Made by a program: the position numbers and the translations under genes
IMG/VR virus record: IMGVR_UViG_3300029911_000100
Coordinates: 1-33,140 of that record
DNA: 33,140 nucleotides
Origin: a virus
Strand: one strand, 5' to 3'
The notes under the pieces: generated by a model
The model's input: only the letters and a program-made list of their open reading frames with translations
The model's database searches: none
What the model was told of the DNA's origin: nothing
Shown here: positions 23,419-31,664 of the stretch, piece after piece
How positions within the stretch are numbered: the first letter of the stretch is position 1
Layout: every line of letters begins with the position of its first letter

Positions 23419-23427
23419 ATTATAACA
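23419..23427 (-). promoter_or_regulatory. Extended -10 promoter of the 63-residue membrane protein
   Basis: The minus strand reads TGT-TATAAT (23427-23419) inside TTTTGTTATAATATAAATGG. Its 20 bases differ at one position from those before the 197-residue gene at 11597-11605. The RNA would start near the GGAAG ribosome site, giving a very short leader. No convincing -35 is seen. Confidence 0.68.
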
Positions 23428-23455
23428 AAATTATTCTAATAATTGCAGATAATAA

Positions 23456-23480
23456 AAAAGACCTCAATAAGAGGTCTTTT
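23456..23480. terminator. Intrinsic terminator at the end of the tail operon
   Basis: AAAAGACCTC (23456-23465) pairs with GAGGTCTTTT (23471-23480), five-base loop AATAA. T-rich sequence follows on the minus strand (complement of AATAAAAAA). It lies 23 bases past the tube gene stop and separates the tail operon from the promoter of the membrane-protein cassette. It may also act on the plus strand. Confidence 0.85.
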
Positions 23481-23502
23481 ATATTTAAGATATAATCTAT
23501 AA

Positions 23503-24222
23503 TTAAGATGAAGAAGTTCCCGTACCCTTTACCGGAACTAAACGATCGAATGCAAAACTAATACCTTCAACCATAATCAACTGTCCAGCAGATTGATTAA
23601 AGTTATGAGAATTGATTTTAACTCCTTCTGCATAAATTCCACCTACTGCATGATTAGCTATGTCTTGCATATAAATACAGATTCCGAAGGGTGTGCGAAG
23701 CCTAATGTCCCACATTGACATCCACAAATTCGTATTTGAATCTGCCTGCATTACCTTATCAGGATTGCTAGTAATATTACTCCATGCATTAGCAACGTAC
23801 GTCTGTGCAGTTCCTGAGTCAGTCATCATACCAGTAATACCAATTGATGTTAAGTTTCCATTATCATCATAGATATTACCATAACAAGAACGAGCTAATG
23901 ATGGTCCGTTATATACAAGACGTGACATTGAGCCACCACCAACTGGAGTGCCATTTAAAATATGCACTCTCATTGATCCAATCTCAGGTAATCGTTGCTG
24001 TGGAATCTGTTGACTAATTGCAATATTTGGAGTTAAACCAATTCTAACTACATCAAAAGCGGCAGTAGCCTTAGCTGGTCCAAAAGCAATAAGTGTAGAT
24101 TCAGCAGCAATAAACAATCCAGGGGTGGCCATATTTTCATCTAACTGGACGAAGTTCTCTTTCCAACTCCAAGTTGAAGTGCCATCCCCAGATCCTAAAA
24201 CATCAGCAATAGAAAGAGTCAT
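23503..24222 (-). CDS. Putative tail tube protein
   Basis: This 239-residue protein has AAGGA upstream. It is beta-rich with short helices and few charged residues, and includes QIPQQRLPEIGSM and the strands FGPAKATAAFDVV and VEGISFAFDRLVPV. It lies directly after the two sheath genes in transcription order, where contractile phages put the tube gene. The strand pattern with a helix in the middle is compatible with the tube fold. No motif names it outright. It is the last gene before the tail operon terminator. Confidence 0.6.
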   Translation of the reverse strand: MTLSIADVLGSGDGTSTWSWKENFVQLDENMATPGLFIAAESTLIAFGPAKATAAFDVVRIGLTPNIAISQQIPQQRLPEIGSMRVHILNGTPVGGGSMSRLVYNGPSLARSCYGNIYDDNGNLTSIGITGMMTDSGTAQTYVANAWSNITSNPDKVMQADSNTNLWMSMWDIRLRTPFGICIYMQDIANHAVGGIYAEGVKINSHNFNQSAGQLIMVEGISFAFDRLVPVKGTGTSSS

Positions 24223-24234
24223 ATCTAATCCTTT

Positions 24235-25257
24235 TTAATTAACGTAAAGCAGAATATTTACAAAGTTTGCAGGATATCCAATTTCGACAGTTACGGAAAT
24301 TTCAATAGTACCTACAGTAAGATCGGTATTAGCACCATCTAAATTAGCGCGAAGAGTTGGCGTAGCATAACTAATAATCAAAGCACCACAATAAGCAGAT
24401 TTATTAGACTGAGCACTATACATATATAAATCAAGTACTGAAGCTATCTGGGTAAGTAAGTCCTGATTAATATTATACTTACCGATATAAGGTTTGGTAG
24501 ATGAGTATAAGTCTAACGAAAGTTTATCTACTGCTTTAGTAATACTGAATTCTTGTTCCTGAATAGAAACCGTACTAGTTGTTTTCTGATGACGACTATA
24601 GATATTGCCACCTGGAGTATCTTGTACTAAAACGAAAACTCCATTTTCGCTAAGTTTATTTAACTGAGTAGGTGTAAAATAAGTATTTGAATAAAGTAAT
24701 TTATAAGGTCCACCAAAACCTAAATTGGTAAATGATTGCTGTGCGGGGTAAGTTGCCATAGCAGCAGCGGTACAAGCAGCAAGAGCAGATCCGTTCACGG
24801 TTTCAGTTAAAGCTGAATCCCAATATGCTTCTGGAGGCCAAATATAAAGAACGCGTTTTGAAGCATAAGAAGAAGCTGTAGCTGCAATAGAAGTTACTTG
24901 TTCATCTTTGGTAAGATAATGTATAACTTGATAAGTGAAAGTATCACCAGTTCCTAATGCTAAATTATACTGGGCAGACTGTGAAGAATCTGTAATTCCA
25001 ACTCCATTTACATATGGAATGGCCTTTAAAGAAGTCTCACTTGTAACTTCGCTTACTAAAATAGAATCGTAAGCAAAAACTGCTACATTTGGTGTAGCTC
25101 CTACTGATAATAATTTACCACTAACTAATGGATTTCCTGAATTAGTAGTAGTGTAGGCAGTATTAGTTACACTTATCGTAGCTACGGTATCGCCAATCTT
25201 AACACCAGCAGTGAGAAATCCTGTTCCAGTTATAACTAATGGTTGTAATGCAGTCAT
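24235..25257 (-). CDS. Tail sheath protein, C-terminal half (split sheath)
   Basis: This 340-residue protein has AGGAG seven bases upstream. The first 120 residues are a beta-rich domain (TGTGFLTAGVKIGDTVATIS). Residues 120-175 have a helix and strand with SSYASKRVLYIWPPEAYW. The C-terminal 130 residues are sheath-like: a NGVFVLVQDTPG strand, a S/T-R-basic TTSTVSIQEQEF region, a ITKAVDKLSLDLY helix pair, and the final strand VTVEIGYPANFVNILLYV typical of sheath C-termini. The N-terminal part of a sheath is on the gene upstream, so the contractile sheath appears to be divided between two proteins. The second start has its own ribosome site, and the two genes are in different frames with a 16-base gap. 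Confidence 0.72.
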   Translation of the reverse strand: MTALQPLVITGTGFLTAGVKIGDTVATISVTNTAYTTTNSGNPLVSGKLLSVGATPNVAVFAYDSILVSEVTSETSLKAIPYVNGVGITDSSQSAQYNLALGTGDTFTYQVIHYLTKDEQVTSIAATASSYASKRVLYIWPPEAYWDSALTETVNGSALAACTAAAMATYPAQQSFTNLGFGGPYKLLYSNTYFTPTQLNKLSENGVFVLVQDTPGGNIYSRHQKTTSTVSIQEQEFSITKAVDKLSLDLYSSTKPYIGKYNINQDLLTQIASVLDLYMYSAQSNKSAYCGALIISYATPTLRANLDGANTDLTVGTIEISVTVEIGYPANFVNILLYVN

Positions 25258-25273
25258 TTATGTATCTCCTAAT

Positions 25274-26242
25274 TTAGCTATGAGTATAAGTTTCTGAAAC
25301 CAATATAGAAGATACTGGTAAAGTTGCATTAAGTAAGGTCGCTCTAAAATAACTAGAAGCTGGTTCTGACATTGTAGTAACATGAGCGGCATAGGCTTCT
25401 GCTACATTTGTACTATTACTTAAAGGAACTAGTAAATAGATATCCTGTCTAGTAGATAAGTCACTTAATGCCGTTATGTAAGAAGTGTCAGTTTCGTCAG
25501 TTAAGATATAAGCTAAAGTTTCTGATCCACCATTAGCGGTAGGAGCAACGGTTCCTAAATAGAAACCCAATGGATTACTAATCGTTACATCCATATCTAC
25601 TTTTAAATCATCAAGATTAGTTACATCGTAAAAACCAGTAAGATCTTTTCTAAGGGCTATATAAGAAATATAAGGTGTTCCAGCTATAATATTATAAGTA
25701 CCATATTCAAGAGAAGTAAAAGTAAATGAAGATGAGGCATAAGAAGCTCCTCCAATTATAGCAGTTACATTTCCAACACTTCTTTGAATTGTAAAGGCGT
25801 CAGCTATTGCAGCGGGATATGAAATAATTTCATTAATAGTAGCCACATCGCCATTGATTGATTTAATTGTATAACTACCATGAGTAAGAGTATTAAATAT
25901 GATGGAATCACCAGCTACGGCATTTAAGAACGAACCTGTCGTTCCCTGAATAATATTTCCACTAGCAACTAAGGCCGATCCAGTAACGGCACTTGTTCCG
26001 ATCTGCACATATGCATTATTAATAGTAATTGCAATACTGGAAGTTTTAATAATAGCAGATAAAGCTAACCCTGGATAAACTATAGTTGCACTAGTTATTG
26101 GAAAAGTTAAATTAATAGGTGAGTTAGTTACTACCTGATTAATTGATCCAACGAAACAAGGTAACATAGAACTATTAGCCAGATTCTGACTAGAACGAAG
26201 TAAAATCTGAGTAACAGAAACGCCGGGTAATGTATAAGTCAT
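25274..26242 (-). CDS. Tail sheath protein, N-terminal half (split sheath)
   Basis: This 322-residue protein begins MTYTLPGVSVTQILLRSS, matching sheath N-termini with the P-G-V box, and has AGGAT upstream. The middle is beta-rich (PGLALSAIIKTSSIAI, SITINNAYV and others) and likely forms a domain exposed on the sheath. The end has helix-strand elements: LSDLSTRQDIYLLVPLSNS and AAHVTTMSEPASSYFRATLL, similar to the sheath core just before its C-terminal domain. The protein stops at VSETYTHS, lacking the canonical sheath C-terminal domain, which is on the next gene. It is probably needed together with that gene for a working sheath. Confidence 0.7.
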   Translation of the reverse strand: MTYTLPGVSVTQILLRSSQNLANSSMLPCFVGSINQVVTNSPINLTFPITSATIVYPGLALSAIIKTSSIAITINNAYVQIGTSAVTGSALVASGNIIQGTTGSFLNAVAGDSIIFNTLTHGSYTIKSINGDVATINEIISYPAAIADAFTIQRSVGNVTAIIGGASYASSSFTFTSLEYGTYNIIAGTPYISYIALRKDLTGFYDVTNLDDLKVDMDVTISNPLGFYLGTVAPTANGGSETLAYILTDETDTSYITALSDLSTRQDIYLLVPLSNSTNVAEAYAAHVTTMSEPASSYFRATLLNATLPVSSILVSETYTHS

Positions 26243-26251
26243 ATTAAAATC

Positions 26252-26881
26252 CTATTCAATATTTAAAGCAGTTGAGCCATTAAGTTTAAGTTGAATGTTA
26301 GTTAATTTATCTTTACTCAGCAATCTAGCAATGTAAGATCTTTCCATTTGAATCTGTAATATAGTAGAAGCTGTAAAAGATGTGTTACCCTTCTCAAATA
26401 TTTGCGGTGCAGTATTTGTTACAGTTCCCTGCACTTGAAGTCCCAAATCTCTATAAGATCTAAGATCTAAAGAAATAAAAGAAGTTACCATTGCACTTAA
26501 AGCTTCTGCTTCCAAATCACTCTCTGATATACATTCTACCACAATTGGGAAAGAAACATAATCCTTATATGCAGTTTTTTCATTAGTTCTACTTACCGAA
26601 AAAACTCTACCTTGACCCAAAGTACCATTTGCTCCATTTATTAAATTTCCTCTATATATTAATGCTGCTGGTCTTTTATTTCTATATTTTTCTTCCCATT
26701 GAAATTTAGTTCCAATCCATAAAGATTGATATGACTCTTCTTTATTGGTATCGTCACTATATAATATATAACCTAAATCTTTATTTATAGAAAACATCTC
26801 TTGTAAATAAAGAATAGTAGCAGTTACACCATAATAACCCGGATTAAAATTCTTACTATATAAAAATTGTTTATAATCCAC
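26252..26881 (-). CDS. Putative tail terminator/neck protein
   Basis: I choose GTG 26881 (209 residues), which has GGAGAA six bases upstream and an 11-base overlap with the previous gene. The alternative ATG 26920 has no ribosome site and would overlap by 50 bases. The protein has a long helix near the start, a conserved-looking RPAALIYRGNL strand, and a VSFPIVVECISESDLEAEALS strand-helix. The layout resembles tail terminator and head-tail joining proteins of contractile phages. Its position between the neck-like gene and sheath supports that. No family is named. Confidence 0.5.
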   Translation of the reverse strand: MDYKQFLYSKNFNPGYYGVTATILYLQEMFSINKDLGYILYSDDTNKEESYQSLWIGTKFQWEEKYRNKRPAALIYRGNLINGANGTLGQGRVFSVSRTNEKTAYKDYVSFPIVVECISESDLEAEALSAMVTSFISLDLRSYRDLGLQVQGTVTNTAPQIFEKGNTSFTASTILQIQMERSYIARLLSKDKLTNIQLKLNGSTALNIE

Positions 26882-27701
26882 AGGAGATTCTCCAGTCTCT
26901 TCTAAAGATATTAAATTCATCTAATGTATAAGCTGTAATATCTATAGGAAGTAATTGAGCTGGATTATCTGCTCTTAATTGTGTCATGTTTAATATTTGA
27001 CGTACCGTATTACTACTGATAGATGTAGGAACTATTCTATCAATTTTATATCGCTGAGAAGGTTTCTTTAAAAATGCCAAAATATCATCAGCAGCAATTA
27101 ATACTTCGTTAGATGTCCATGCCGATAAAGCTACAGCTTCAGATACTCCATAATCGGTTTTATCTATTTGAATTGGTTGCTGATCGGTATTTATATATAT
27201 TTTTACTGGAGCAAAATAACCTCCAACAAACGTTGTACCGAAACAAACAGGACATTTTGGAAGAATTGATTTTTTCTGAACTTTATCATAGCATAAAGTA
27301 CAACGATCACCAAATTTTCTTCTAGCAAAATGTAAACATTCTTGACCAAATCTTTTTAAATATAATATTTCTTGTTCAGAAATGTAATCGCTAATAAAAT
27401 TATCAGCTTCATTAAATAAACAAAGATTATCAGAATAAAATACAGCATCTGAATCTATATCTACCGCTTTTACTCTATAAAAAATTCTTTGATCTATCAT
27501 ACCTCTTTGCGTTACTGTGTCTACAAATCCAAAAGCATAAATTGGATCTGTATATAAATCAGTCCATGGACCTAATTCGCCTTCCGAAATCTGAACTATA
27601 TATCCAAAATGAGATACGGTTTCCTTACTCTCTGGTTCTATATTCCAATAAAGAGTTGTTGCTGCATATGTTAAATTTTTGCATTCAAGATATATGAGCA
27701 T
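26871..27701 (-). CDS. Putative neck protein with fibronectin-like domain and zinc ribbon
   Basis: This 276-residue protein starts at ATG 27701 with AAGAGA upstream. The first 90 residues read as a beta sandwich of fibronectin type III kind (TTLYWNIEPESKE, GPWTDLYTDP, RIFYRVKAVDID). A helical region is followed by a four-cysteine site: C134, C137, C150 and C153 in CTLC and CPVCFGTTFVGGYF. A C-terminal strand region ends with YTLDEFNIFRRDWR. The C-P-x-C-x-G-T-x-x-x-G-G-Y motif resembles head-closure proteins of large phages. Its place between portal and sheath agrees with a neck role. The function is inferred. Confidence 0.5.
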   Translation of the reverse strand: MLIYLECKNLTYAATTLYWNIEPESKETVSHFGYIVQISEGELGPWTDLYTDPIYAFGFVDTVTQRGMIDQRIFYRVKAVDIDSDAVFYSDNLCLFNEADNFISDYISEQEILYLKRFGQECLHFARRKFGDRCTLCYDKVQKKSILPKCPVCFGTTFVGGYFAPVKIYINTDQQPIQIDKTDYGVSEAVALSAWTSNEVLIAADDILAFLKKPSQRYKIDRIVPTSISSNTVRQILNMTQLRADNPAQLLPIDITAYTLDEFNIFRRDWRISCGL

Positions 27702-28149
27702 CTAATTCTCTTACTAAAAGATCATTCAACTGCTTTCCAACTTTAGCAGTATGTTGCTTAATAAAATCCATATCACCCATTAAAGCTGGATAATACTTAG
27801 TAAACATTAAATCTAAACTATTAAGTTTATTAGCTGAATCTAGTTCACCAATAAAACTTGCATTAAGTGATTCGAATTTACCAATACGATCTCTGATAAA
27901 TTCTGTAGCAAAATCAAAAAATCTAGGATTACGAAACGCGGGAGGAAGATGTTTTAAATGAATAACCAAAGCATTATCCAATGGTCTGATTACTGATTCA
28001 AATAAAAAACAAGTCATTTGATCTGAAAATAATTCTGGCATACTATTTGAATCAATTGGATTTTCTGTAAACTTCTTCATTAATTCTTGGTCACGTTCTG
28101 TAATTTTATTCTGACCAGCTTTTAATCTTAGATCTGACAATGACGACAT
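27685..28149 (-). CDS. Hypothetical helical protein of the neck/tail operon
   Basis: This 154-residue protein has AGGAG seven bases upstream and overlaps the next gene by 17 bases. It is helical and amphipathic, with segments such as SDQMTCFLFESVIRPLDNALVIH and FFDFATEFIRDRIGKF, and no cysteine pairs beyond a single Cys. No K-x-A motif. It could be a tail assembly or head-completion factor, but nothing in its sequence decides this. Confidence 0.6.
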   Translation of the reverse strand: MSSLSDLRLKAGQNKITERDQELMKKFTENPIDSNSMPELFSDQMTCFLFESVIRPLDNALVIHLKHLPPAFRNPRFFDFATEFIRDRIGKFESLNASFIGELDSANKLNSLDLMFTKYYPALMGDMDFIKQHTAKVGKQLNDLLVRELDAHIS

Positions 28150-28158
28150 TTCATTCTC

Positions 28159-28617
28159 CTATTTCTTTACATTCTTATCGTTAGGCATATATTGATTTAA
28201 TAAAGAACCATCTAATACATTCTTATCATTTATTTTATAATAAATGACTATACGATAAAACATTGGATTTTCTTTATCTTTAGTTGTAAATTCTCCAATA
28301 TAACATAACTTAATTTCTTTAGCCCAATCCTTATTTATTAAATCATCATATTCGTCTAAGTGAATTCTAGAAATAATCTCACCAAAAAAACTAAATTTCT
28401 TTTTTAATTTCTTTTCTTCTAAATCAGTAATATCGCTATACTGAAAAATAATAAAAGGATTGCCAAACATATCTAATCTAATATCATTATCAACTATATG
28501 ATATTTATGATTATTATTAGCAATCTTATCTAAAAGTAATACATATTCACCTAATTCATCAGTATTAGTTAATTCAAAATATTCGGAATGAGATTTTACG
28601 ACTGGCGTTTTTTCCAT
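28159..28617 (-). CDS. Hypothetical protein of the neck/tail operon
   Basis: This 152-residue protein has AAGGGA upstream and overlaps the next upstream gene by 22 bases. It is beta-alpha mixed and Asp/Lys-rich (EYVLLLDKI, DIRLDMFGNPFIIFQY, IKLCYIGEFT, YRIVIYYKI). The strands alternate with short turns, suggesting a single compact domain. It holds one LDKIA that fits the head motif by chance or otherwise. Family and role unknown. Confidence 0.58.
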   Translation of the reverse strand: MEKTPVVKSHSEYFELTNTDELGEYVLLLDKIANNNHKYHIVDNDIRLDMFGNPFIIFQYSDITDLEEKKLKKKFSFFGEIISRIHLDEYDDLINKDWAKEIKLCYIGEFTTKDKENPMFYRIVIYYKINDKNVLDGSLLNQYMPNDKNVKK

Positions 28618-29423
28618 GGACCCAAATCCCTTACGTTAGTATTCATTAACTTCTGCCAATTATCGAATCTGGCTATACGACGCGCTCTGGCTTCAGGAGT
28701 TGACATTAAGCGATCTGCTAATATATGTTTTCCAATTAATTTATTATAAAAAGGTTTATTAGCAGCCTCTAATTGAGATCTCCAATAATTATCTTTAAAA
28801 TATTCTTTATGAATTTTAGGCATCATAGATAATTTACCATGTGTAAAATTCATCATTTTCTTAACAGATCCACCTAATGCGCCACCAATTAATCCACCTT
28901 TAGCCATACCTTTTAATTTTTCATGCTCATTATCTCCCTGAGTATATCCAATAGCGGCACCACTAATAGTTCCTAAATGAGCGGTTGGAACTTTCTTAGC
29001 TACACTTAAAAATTTATGAGCATCATTACCTAAATTAATCATTCCCTCAATATTTTTAATTTTAAATTGACCATCATCTGAAATGGAATGTTTTAATATA
29101 CTTTTAGCAATTCTATTAGTTCCCGTGGGAACATTATGAATATCTTCTAATGCATTAATTCCCATACGTCCAAACTGTCCAAGTAATGCACCATCTATAA
29201 AAGCGCCTCTTAAAGTAGTTGAGTCTTGAACTAATCCTTTTCTTATATTAGCTTCAGCTTGTGCTACTCCAGCTAAAGCTGATCTTTGTATAATATTTTT
29301 TCTAATAGGACCATTAGTTCTAGACATCATAAATTTTAATGGATTCCCAGATCTAGCTGCTCTCATACTATAAAAACTAGGGAATAAACTACCCGGATTA
29401 AATGCTAATTTTATTAAACTCAT
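28596..29423 (-). CDS. Portal-linked virion-interior protein with MSLIKLA N-terminus
   Basis: This 275-residue protein begins MSLIKLAFNPGSLF, nearly the same tag as three small plus-strand genes 12 kb away, also nearly matched in the DNA. The ATG overlaps the portal stop (ATGA) and AAAAGG lies eight bases upstream. The body is basic and helical. Residues near 145-190 hold two Gly/Ala-rich hydrophobic stretches (HLGTISGAAIGYTQGDN and GMAKGGLIGGALGGSV). The tag, glycine-zipper-like core and coupling to the portal gene point to a packaged or ejected protein. No family recognised; role inferred. Confidence 0.6.
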   Translation of the reverse strand: MSLIKLAFNPGSLFPSFYSMRAARSGNPLKFMMSRTNGPIRKNIIQRSALAGVAQAEANIRKGLVQDSTTLRGAFIDGALLGQFGRMGINALEDIHNVPTGTNRIAKSILKHSISDDGQFKIKNIEGMINLGNDAHKFLSVAKKVPTAHLGTISGAAIGYTQGDNEHEKLKGMAKGGLIGGALGGSVKKMMNFTHGKLSMMPKIHKEYFKDNYWRSQLEAANKPFYNKLIGKHILADRLMSTPEARARRIARFDNWQKLMNTNVRDLGPWKKRQS

Positions 29424-31243
29424 ACCTTCGCCTTTTCGGGAGTAGATTTTGGACCTTTAACTTCAGGTAATGGATCTGCTGAAACCCCATTTAATTCTGC
29501 CATAACTTTCATATAAACTTCTGGATCTTTAGCTTGCAAATTTCTTAATTCTTTTTGTCTATCAGCATAAGATAAATCTTTAAATTTATTCACAAATCCA
29601 CGAGTAGTTGTAGCCATAAATCCATCACCTATATTAGATTGAGCAGATTGAGTTTCTTGACCTTGTAATAATTGTGTTCTTAAATTAACATCAACTTGAC
29701 CTTCATTAGTAACTTGAGAAACTTCTTTATTAACTTCAGCAGCAGCCAATTGTCTAGCTGCTTGAATTCTCTCAAGGAAGGGTTTATCATCTTCCATTTG
29801 CTTAGCTTCATCGGCAATATTAATACCAACTTGAGCCAAAGCTGTACTTTCACTAATACGACCCTGCGCACCAAGATTTGAAAGCATTTGAATTTGCTGA
29901 ATATCATCAGCCATTTTAAATGGTTTAAGTTTAACACTACTTGGAGCTTGCTTATTGGTCATACGTGCTAAATAACGTACTAAAAATCTAATAAATGTAT
30001 TTTGTTTATTAATATAATATAAAAATAAATTCTCTAACATACGTAAAGAAATATTAGATCCGCTCCAAGTCATACCACCATAAATTAATTCTGGTGGAAT
30101 TCCTAATTGAGTAAGAATTCTACGATCCTGTAATTCAATTTCTTCCCGTAAAGACATAGCTTTTCCTTGGCCACCCAAAGCCTGATAGCCAACAGGAAAA
30201 GGAACAACTCCAATTTCATTGGGATCATTTTGCTGTCTCTTTAATTGAGTAGCTACAATACCCATCCATGCAGCACCATCAATTTTACTTAACGGATCAG
30301 TGCCACTAGACGACGTTGGAAATATAAATCTATTAGGAAGAAAATGATCTGAAGCAATACATTCCTGAGCCTTACGTAAAATAAAACTCATAAATAAATC
30401 GTTCCATGCTGAGAAGAAAAATGGTTTTGATAATCCTTCCCATTCTGGTTCTGTAATGCCTTCATGCTGATAATGAAAAGTTAATTCAGCAGGTAATTCT
30501 ATTACTGGATTAATTGGATTTTGTTTGCAAGCTAATATGAAAGTTTCTGGAACATTAGCTACTACAAATTTATCACCCTTCATAATTGGTTTAGAATATT
30601 TATCTTCGATACGATAATAAATTTTCTTTTTACCAGCAATACCTAAATCTCTTACTTTAATAAACTGAACAGGCCATCTCTGAATTCTAATATTTTTAAT
30701 GAATTCATCGCCTTCTAACAATTCATCTTTAACCTTCATTACACCTTGAAATTTACAATTTTTATTAGAACATTTAGCTAGAAATTTATAATCCCTAAAT
30801 TGCCATTCAAATTTACGATCTTCATCAGTAATACAATGTGCTTTATAAGTATTACAATCAGGACAAGCTAAATAACGTTTAAATGGAGGAACTATAGATA
30901 CTATAGCATTTCCAAAAGTATAATAATCTTTTCCATTTTTAACTAATTCATCTTGAATACATAATTCATCATTAAGTAATTTAGACCAATAATTTTTATC
31001 TTCTCCAATATCATTATCTACTACCACGGGAGTAATAGGATATCGTGACATAGTATCGGTAATACGATCTAAAAGACCAGAAGATTCGTTTAAAACAATA
31101 GCCCATTTAAAAATTTCATTTAAAGTCTTTGGTCTTTGAAGATGTAATAAATTATAAAATCTTTGAGGATACTGCAAGCCGTTCATTGGATAACGACGAC
31201 CAGTCTCCGGTGCTACTACTGATGTTGTAGATACATTAGTCAT
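29420..31243 (-). CDS. Portal protein with inserted zinc ribbon
   Basis: This 607-residue protein forms the DNA entry vertex by inference. It has an N-terminal segment LNEIFKWAIVLNESSGLLDRI, a wing region with cysteines C127, C130, C158 and C163 (CPDC and CSNKNC) that may bind zinc, and a stem-like helical region with PPELIYGGMTWSGSN followed by the long helix LRMLENLFLYYINKQ. The P-P-E-L-x-Y-G-G pattern is typical of phage portals. A Gln/Glu-rich C-terminal 150 residues is helical and disordered. Size is usual for portals. It lies on the minus strand with the neck and tail genes instead of by the terminase. Confidence 0.78.
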   Translation of the reverse strand: MTNVSTTSVVAPETGRRYPMNGLQYPQRFYNLLHLQRPKTLNEIFKWAIVLNESSGLLDRITDTMSRYPITPVVVDNDIGEDKNYWSKLLNDELCIQDELVKNGKDYYTFGNAIVSIVPPFKRYLACPDCNTYKAHCITDEDRKFEWQFRDYKFLAKCSNKNCKFQGVMKVKDELLEGDEFIKNIRIQRWPVQFIKVRDLGIAGKKKIYYRIEDKYSKPIMKGDKFVVANVPETFILACKQNPINPVIELPAELTFHYQHEGITEPEWEGLSKPFFFSAWNDLFMSFILRKAQECIASDHFLPNRFIFPTSSSGTDPLSKIDGAAWMGIVATQLKRQQNDPNEIGVVPFPVGYQALGGQGKAMSLREEIELQDRRILTQLGIPPELIYGGMTWSGSNISLRMLENLFLYYINKQNTFIRFLVRYLARMTNKQAPSSVKLKPFKMADDIQQIQMLSNLGAQGRISESTALAQVGINIADEAKQMEDDKPFLERIQAARQLAAAEVNKEVSQVTNEGQVDVNLRTQLLQGQETQSAQSNIGDGFMATTTRGFVNKFKDLSYADRQKELRNLQAKDPEVYMKVMAELNGVSADPLPEVKGPKSTPEKAKV

Positions 31244-31664
31244 TTAAATATCTTTCAACAGCCTTATGTTTTAAATCTTGCATTTTTTGTTGATCTATAT
31301 CTAATTTAACTTCGTTTGATATTTCATCTAATTCATCTTGTGCGAATTTTAAAATATCAGGAAGTTGGCACCAACCTTCTTCAAAAGCAATTTCTGCTAT
31401 ATACTTCTTTACTTCACGATGCCAGTTCTGTTCACCTAATAGTTTAACAGCTTTAGCTATGTGAAGTATAGTAGAAGGTTCGAGAATATCTATGTTGGGT
31501 TTAAATCCATTTAGTACATAAACTAATTTTTCAAAAGTAAATACATTACCTAATATTCCAGGGTTGGATTTAAGTGCTTGAAGTGCAAAAATCTTTTCAA
31601 GCTGATTTTCATATAACCGGCCATCATTAAGTAAGACGATTGTGTCATTCTCTAAGTTATTCAT
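31236..31664 (-). CDS. Hypothetical helical protein upstream of the portal
   Basis: This 142-residue protein overlaps the portal start by 8 bases and the previous gene by 8 bases; its ribosome site is weak. It is helical and acidic, with repeated helices such as TILHIAKAVKLLGEQNWHREVKKYI and a long basic end. The tight coupling indicates joint expression with the portal. No family is recognised. Confidence 0.6.
   Translation of the reverse strand: MNNLENDTIVLLNDGRLYENQLEKIFALQALKSNPGILGNVFTFEKLVYVLNGFKPNIDILEPSTILHIAKAVKLLGEQNWHREVKKYIAEIAFEEGWCQLPDILKFAQDELDEISNEVKLDIDQQKMQDLKHKAVERYLND

Noticed and set aside
25258-25273. Sheath split explained as a programmed frameshift or sequencing error
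   Set aside because: A stop, a gap, a good ribosome site and an ATG separate the two frames, and no slippery sequence was seen; I favour two real genes, though a raw-read check would settle it.
26882-26920. ATG 26920 as start of the tail terminator candidate
   Set aside because: It has no ribosome site and gives a 50-base overlap; GTG 26881 has GGAG at normal spacing and an 11-base overlap.
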